Source: Acridotheres tristis | Taxonomy: Eukaryota > Chordata > Aves > Passeriformes > Sturnidae | Direction of reading: 5' to 3' | NCBI GenBank assembly: GCA_037013685.1 | Contig: CM072885.1 | Location: 27,689,442 to 27,753,441, forward strand | Length of the DNA: 64,000 bases | Shown: positions 61,231 to 64,000 of the stretch, in pieces | Numbering within the stretch: position 1 is the first letter of the stretch | Layout: every line of letters starts with the position of its first letter | The notes under the pieces: model-generated | Databases searched by the model: none | What the model was told of the DNA's origin: nothing | Seen by the model: only the letters and a program-made list of their open reading frames with translations | Position numbers and translations under genes: made by a program

Positions 61231-61439
61231 TAAAATCTCTACCACTTATTCTTAAAATTTGCCCCTCACATATTGTTCATACAGACATTGGACACATGTT
61301 GTCCATAACATTAACCTCTCATTAACCACCTCTTTTCCCTTCTCACTCTCTAATATATGCAAGTATTATTCCTTTAGTCTATGGCCAGTGTATAGTGTTC
61401 ATAAAATGCCAATTGAGTTCATCTAGTCCTTGACTTGGA

Positions 61440-61895
61440 TTCTGTTTGTTATGGTGGTCACTCAGGAGAGGAGAGGTGGTTGTTGTGTGGAGTTACTGGG
61501 CACAAAAGCCAGCTCAGTGCTGCATTTGCACTAGTAGTTGTAAGGCTTGTCCTGAACTGGTATGGGTGGTTCTTGTTGTAGTGCTTACTGTAACATGTAA
61601 CTCAAACTATGGGTTATGGCAATTAAATCTATTGCAATCTCCATCCCTGGTCCCTTTTGACCAGGCCATAGGGCTTTACATTGCAGCGAACTTCTTTGCT
61701 TGCTGCTGCTCCAGTATGGGTCTATTCATAGACCACAGCCTCTTCAGGGATATATGTGCTGCAGTGTGGATTAATGCACAGTTGTGATCACTCTGAAGTG
61801 TGCTCCAACTGCTCTGGTGTGGTCTTATCCTTGGACCACAGCCCTTTCAGGGGTGTACCTGCTGTGTTGTGGCCTTATCAATGGCCCCTGTCTCT
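61440..61895 (-). repeat. Putative ERV internal segment with three degenerate repeat units
   Basis: Three related units of about 30-50 bp, each with a TCTTnAGGG or TTTCAGGGG core, begin near 61717, 61821 and 61871. They lie between two LTR-like pieces of the same orientation. I recognise this layout from avian ERV leaders but cannot name the family. Confidence 0.4.
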
Positions 61896-61968
61896 TCAGG
61901 GTCAAAAATGTGAAACACAATGAGCTACTATTAAGAAAGGTAACTCTATTCCAGCTAAAGCCAGTACA
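61896..61968 (-). repeat. LTR terminal fragment, same type as 60680-61230
   Basis: GAGCTACTATTAAGAAAGGTAACTCTATTCCAGCTAAAGCCAGTA is the reverse complement of an LTR start similar to the end of the preceding LTR. Confidence 0.55.
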
Positions 61969-63760
61969 TTGATAGAAGTATTTTTGGCGACTGTATTCCA
62001 GATTTTGTTTTACCACATAGATCAGCTTGTGACCAAAGCCTAACAACATAAGAGAATGTAACTCTGGGTAAATTTCTTTCCCTTGTATACTGCTTTTGCA
62101 TCAGATGTGGTTCTGAGCCCGCAGCTTGCAGTTCTTTACACTACCTTTGGCCTTTAGATGACTCTGTGAGGTTTTAGGCAGCTTGAGCCCTCCTGTTTGT
62201 GCAGGCTGATGTGGTATGCACCTGTTTGTGTACATGCAATGCATAGCTGCTTTCTCCCATTCTGATCATATCTGTGCCCCCTTGGGTAACTGTTGGCACC
62301 ACTGCTTATGGAAAATGTACTAGAAGAAAGTGTAAGCCTAAATCAGCCATTCTGAGCTTCTTTCCCTTTGAGGCTGTGGTATAATGTTTTAGGTTTGAGG
62401 ATTTTTTAACAGCTTAATTATTCTTAAGTATTTCAAATAGCCTTTGGACTTCCTTTGTTTTGTTGCATTATTACAAAGATATATTTGACACTGAGTAAAT
62501 ACATGCTTACTATGTCTTTTCATTGGAAGAGAAATTTAAAAATTGGTAATATTCATCAAATGAACCCCTCTGTGAGAAAAATGTTGACCCAGCTATTGCT
62601 ATAGCTGCTTGAATACTCCAAGTCTCTTTAATATGACACCTTGTTCCCATTTCCACTTTAAAAATTGAACACCCAATAATGACATTCATATTCTCTCTTT
62701 CCTCATCATGCCTCAGCTGCTCATAACCTAACTTTTTCTCCTCTGGTTCTCCTTGCCCTTCCTTTTCTCTTTACTCTTCACCTCATCTGCATTGGTGTCA
62801 TATGATCTTTCCCGAATGTCAAGTAAATGCAGACTGCAGTCAGCATTACCAAATTGCTTTCCTGCCAGAAAAGTCTCTTTTCATGTGCATGACCCATCAT
62901 CTCAAAGTTAGCTGCAAGTCATTCTGATTCTCAAATTTACAATGTATTTTCTATTTAATGAGCTATTGGACATTATGCACTTTTAAACTTAATTTTTTCT
63001 CACTAACTGAATTCCTCCTGATAATTATAGCTTTAGAAAGAAACAATTAATTTGAAACCAATTCTGCAACAGAAGTGGCATTATTTAGATAGCATTCCTC
63101 CATCTCCATGCACTAAGGATTATCTCATTAGGATTAATTTATATTTGGAAACTCCTGGAGACCACTATATCAGTCCAATATTCACCATGGTGTCATCAAT
63201 AACATAGACAAGTCTACTGCATATGCTACTTAAAAAAAACACAACATGAAAGTAGATACATGGCTGGTTGAATAGTTAGTTTTTGCTTTGTCTAAATGAA
63301 AAAAAAAATTATATATTTTCTTCACCCAGGAGAATGCTTTGAGTAAACCTGAGCACAAACAAATTATATTCCATATGTATTGCAAAGATTTGTATATTTT
63401 TGAATTGGTATGTTATTCTCATATATTCTTTTGCTAATGATGACATTGTTTGTTAGGATAATTCTTCAGATTAAGTGGTTGTCTAATAATAAGCTGATAA
63501 AAATTGCAGCTGACTCAGTTACAATGAAGGAGTGAATTCAACACTTGTGGCTCACAGGTTCCCTTACATCCGTGTATTTATTAAATCTAATGATATGTAC
63601 TAATGCAGGCTATATAATCCTGTTTTTGCTATTGTGATTAATTATATCTAGTTAATAGATACAAACCAAATGTATATGCAACCTGCCAAAGGATCACCTT
63701 GTGGTAAATCTTAATAATCTTTACATGAATTCTAATGCTTTCGTTTTTTTTCTACTTAGA
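61969..63760. other. AT-rich non-coding stretch
   Basis: About 1.8 kb with no recognisable gene or repeat. Confidence 0.5.
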
Positions 63761-63955
63761 GTTCCACTTAAGCAAAATACGGAAATGATTAATGGAAGGA
63801 AAACTTATCCATGACTCTGCCATGGAACTTGGTAGAAATGTCCCAGATGCTGTAAAACTAAGTCCCTGATAGACTCCCTTCCTTGGCTGCATATCGGAGC
63901 TCATAGCTCATTCTCAGAATTACTTTGTGGGAACAATGTTGGAAATGGTCCTGTG
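63761..63955 (+). other. Candidate 5'UTR exon at the right edge
   Basis: A long pyrimidine tract ends in CTACTTAG at 63760, a strong splice acceptor. It is followed by about 195 bp of less AT-rich sequence with a 14-codon upstream frame from ATGACTCTG, and a possible weak GT donor near 63950. It could be a second 5'UTR exon of the gene starting at the 53-kb CpG island. No protein match. Confidence 0.25.
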
Positions 63956-64000
63956 AGAAAATTTCCTTTCTCGGAATCCATAGATTCAGAGCAGATCCAA

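Noticed and set aside
1..64000. CRISPR array, tRNA, rRNA or bacterial operon
   Set aside because: No regularly spaced direct repeats, cloverleaf or rRNA-like segment was seen. tRNA-like matches are only retroviral primer-binding sites.

Overview
This is bird nuclear DNA, probably from a songbird. The evidence is several CR1 LINE 3' ends, avian-type LTRs, two CpG islands, and vertebrate exons with GT/AG splice sites. There is no bacterial-style gene organisation. All long open frames belong to endogenous retroviruses (ERVs); the only recognisable host protein is split over short exons on the minus strand.

Layout. (1) 1-20.56 kb: the 5' end of USP15, transcribed leftwards. Coding exons 1-4 (20269-20357, 9262-9389, 6088-6218, 3338-3464) encode the DUSP domain and the start of the first ubiquitin-like domain. 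All splice phases agree and exon 1 lies in a CpG-island promoter. Introns hold CR1 and LTR fragments and a 48-bp tandem duplication. (2) 21.6-36.5 kb: a cluster of retroviral insertions. An older outer provirus (21620-35297, TSD TGCA, PBS close to tRNA-Phe) was hit in gag by a younger complete provirus (22820-31137, TSD TGAG, LTRs differing by 3 substitutions and one 5-bp indel). It was hit in env by a solo LTR of another family (33244-33968, TSD TCAGA). A second solo LTR of that family lies inverted just outside (35830-36535, TSD ACCTG). (3) 36.5-52.6 kb: AT-rich non-coding DNA with an LTR fragment and a decayed CR1. (4) 52.6-54.25 kb: a second CpG island with a good rightward splice donor. 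By vertebrate synteny it could be the promoter and non-coding first exon of TAFA2, lying head-to-head with USP15; this is inference. (5) 54.25-64 kb: probable first intron of that gene, with ERVL-type LTR remnants at 60.7-62 kb and a possible 5'UTR exon at the right edge.

None of the retroviral genes is intact. In the inner provirus gag is frameshifted, protease is absent beside an A-rich tract, pol is broken by a stop and several frameshifts, the second integrase aspartate is Asn, and env is frameshifted just after the TM cysteine motif. The outer provirus has lost capsid, most of pol and part of env, and its protease aspartate is His.

Most notable observations: (a) the 5' LTR of the outer provirus is replaced by a head-to-head fold-back of R-U5, so both provirus ends are U5 ends, yet a 4-bp target duplication flanks the whole; (b) the inner env has an immunoglobulin-like domain at the N-terminus of its surface subunit and an unusual CX9CC motif; (c) A-rich tracts sit at deletion junctions in both proviruses; (d) a long apparent integrase-env fusion frame is produced by a frameshift.
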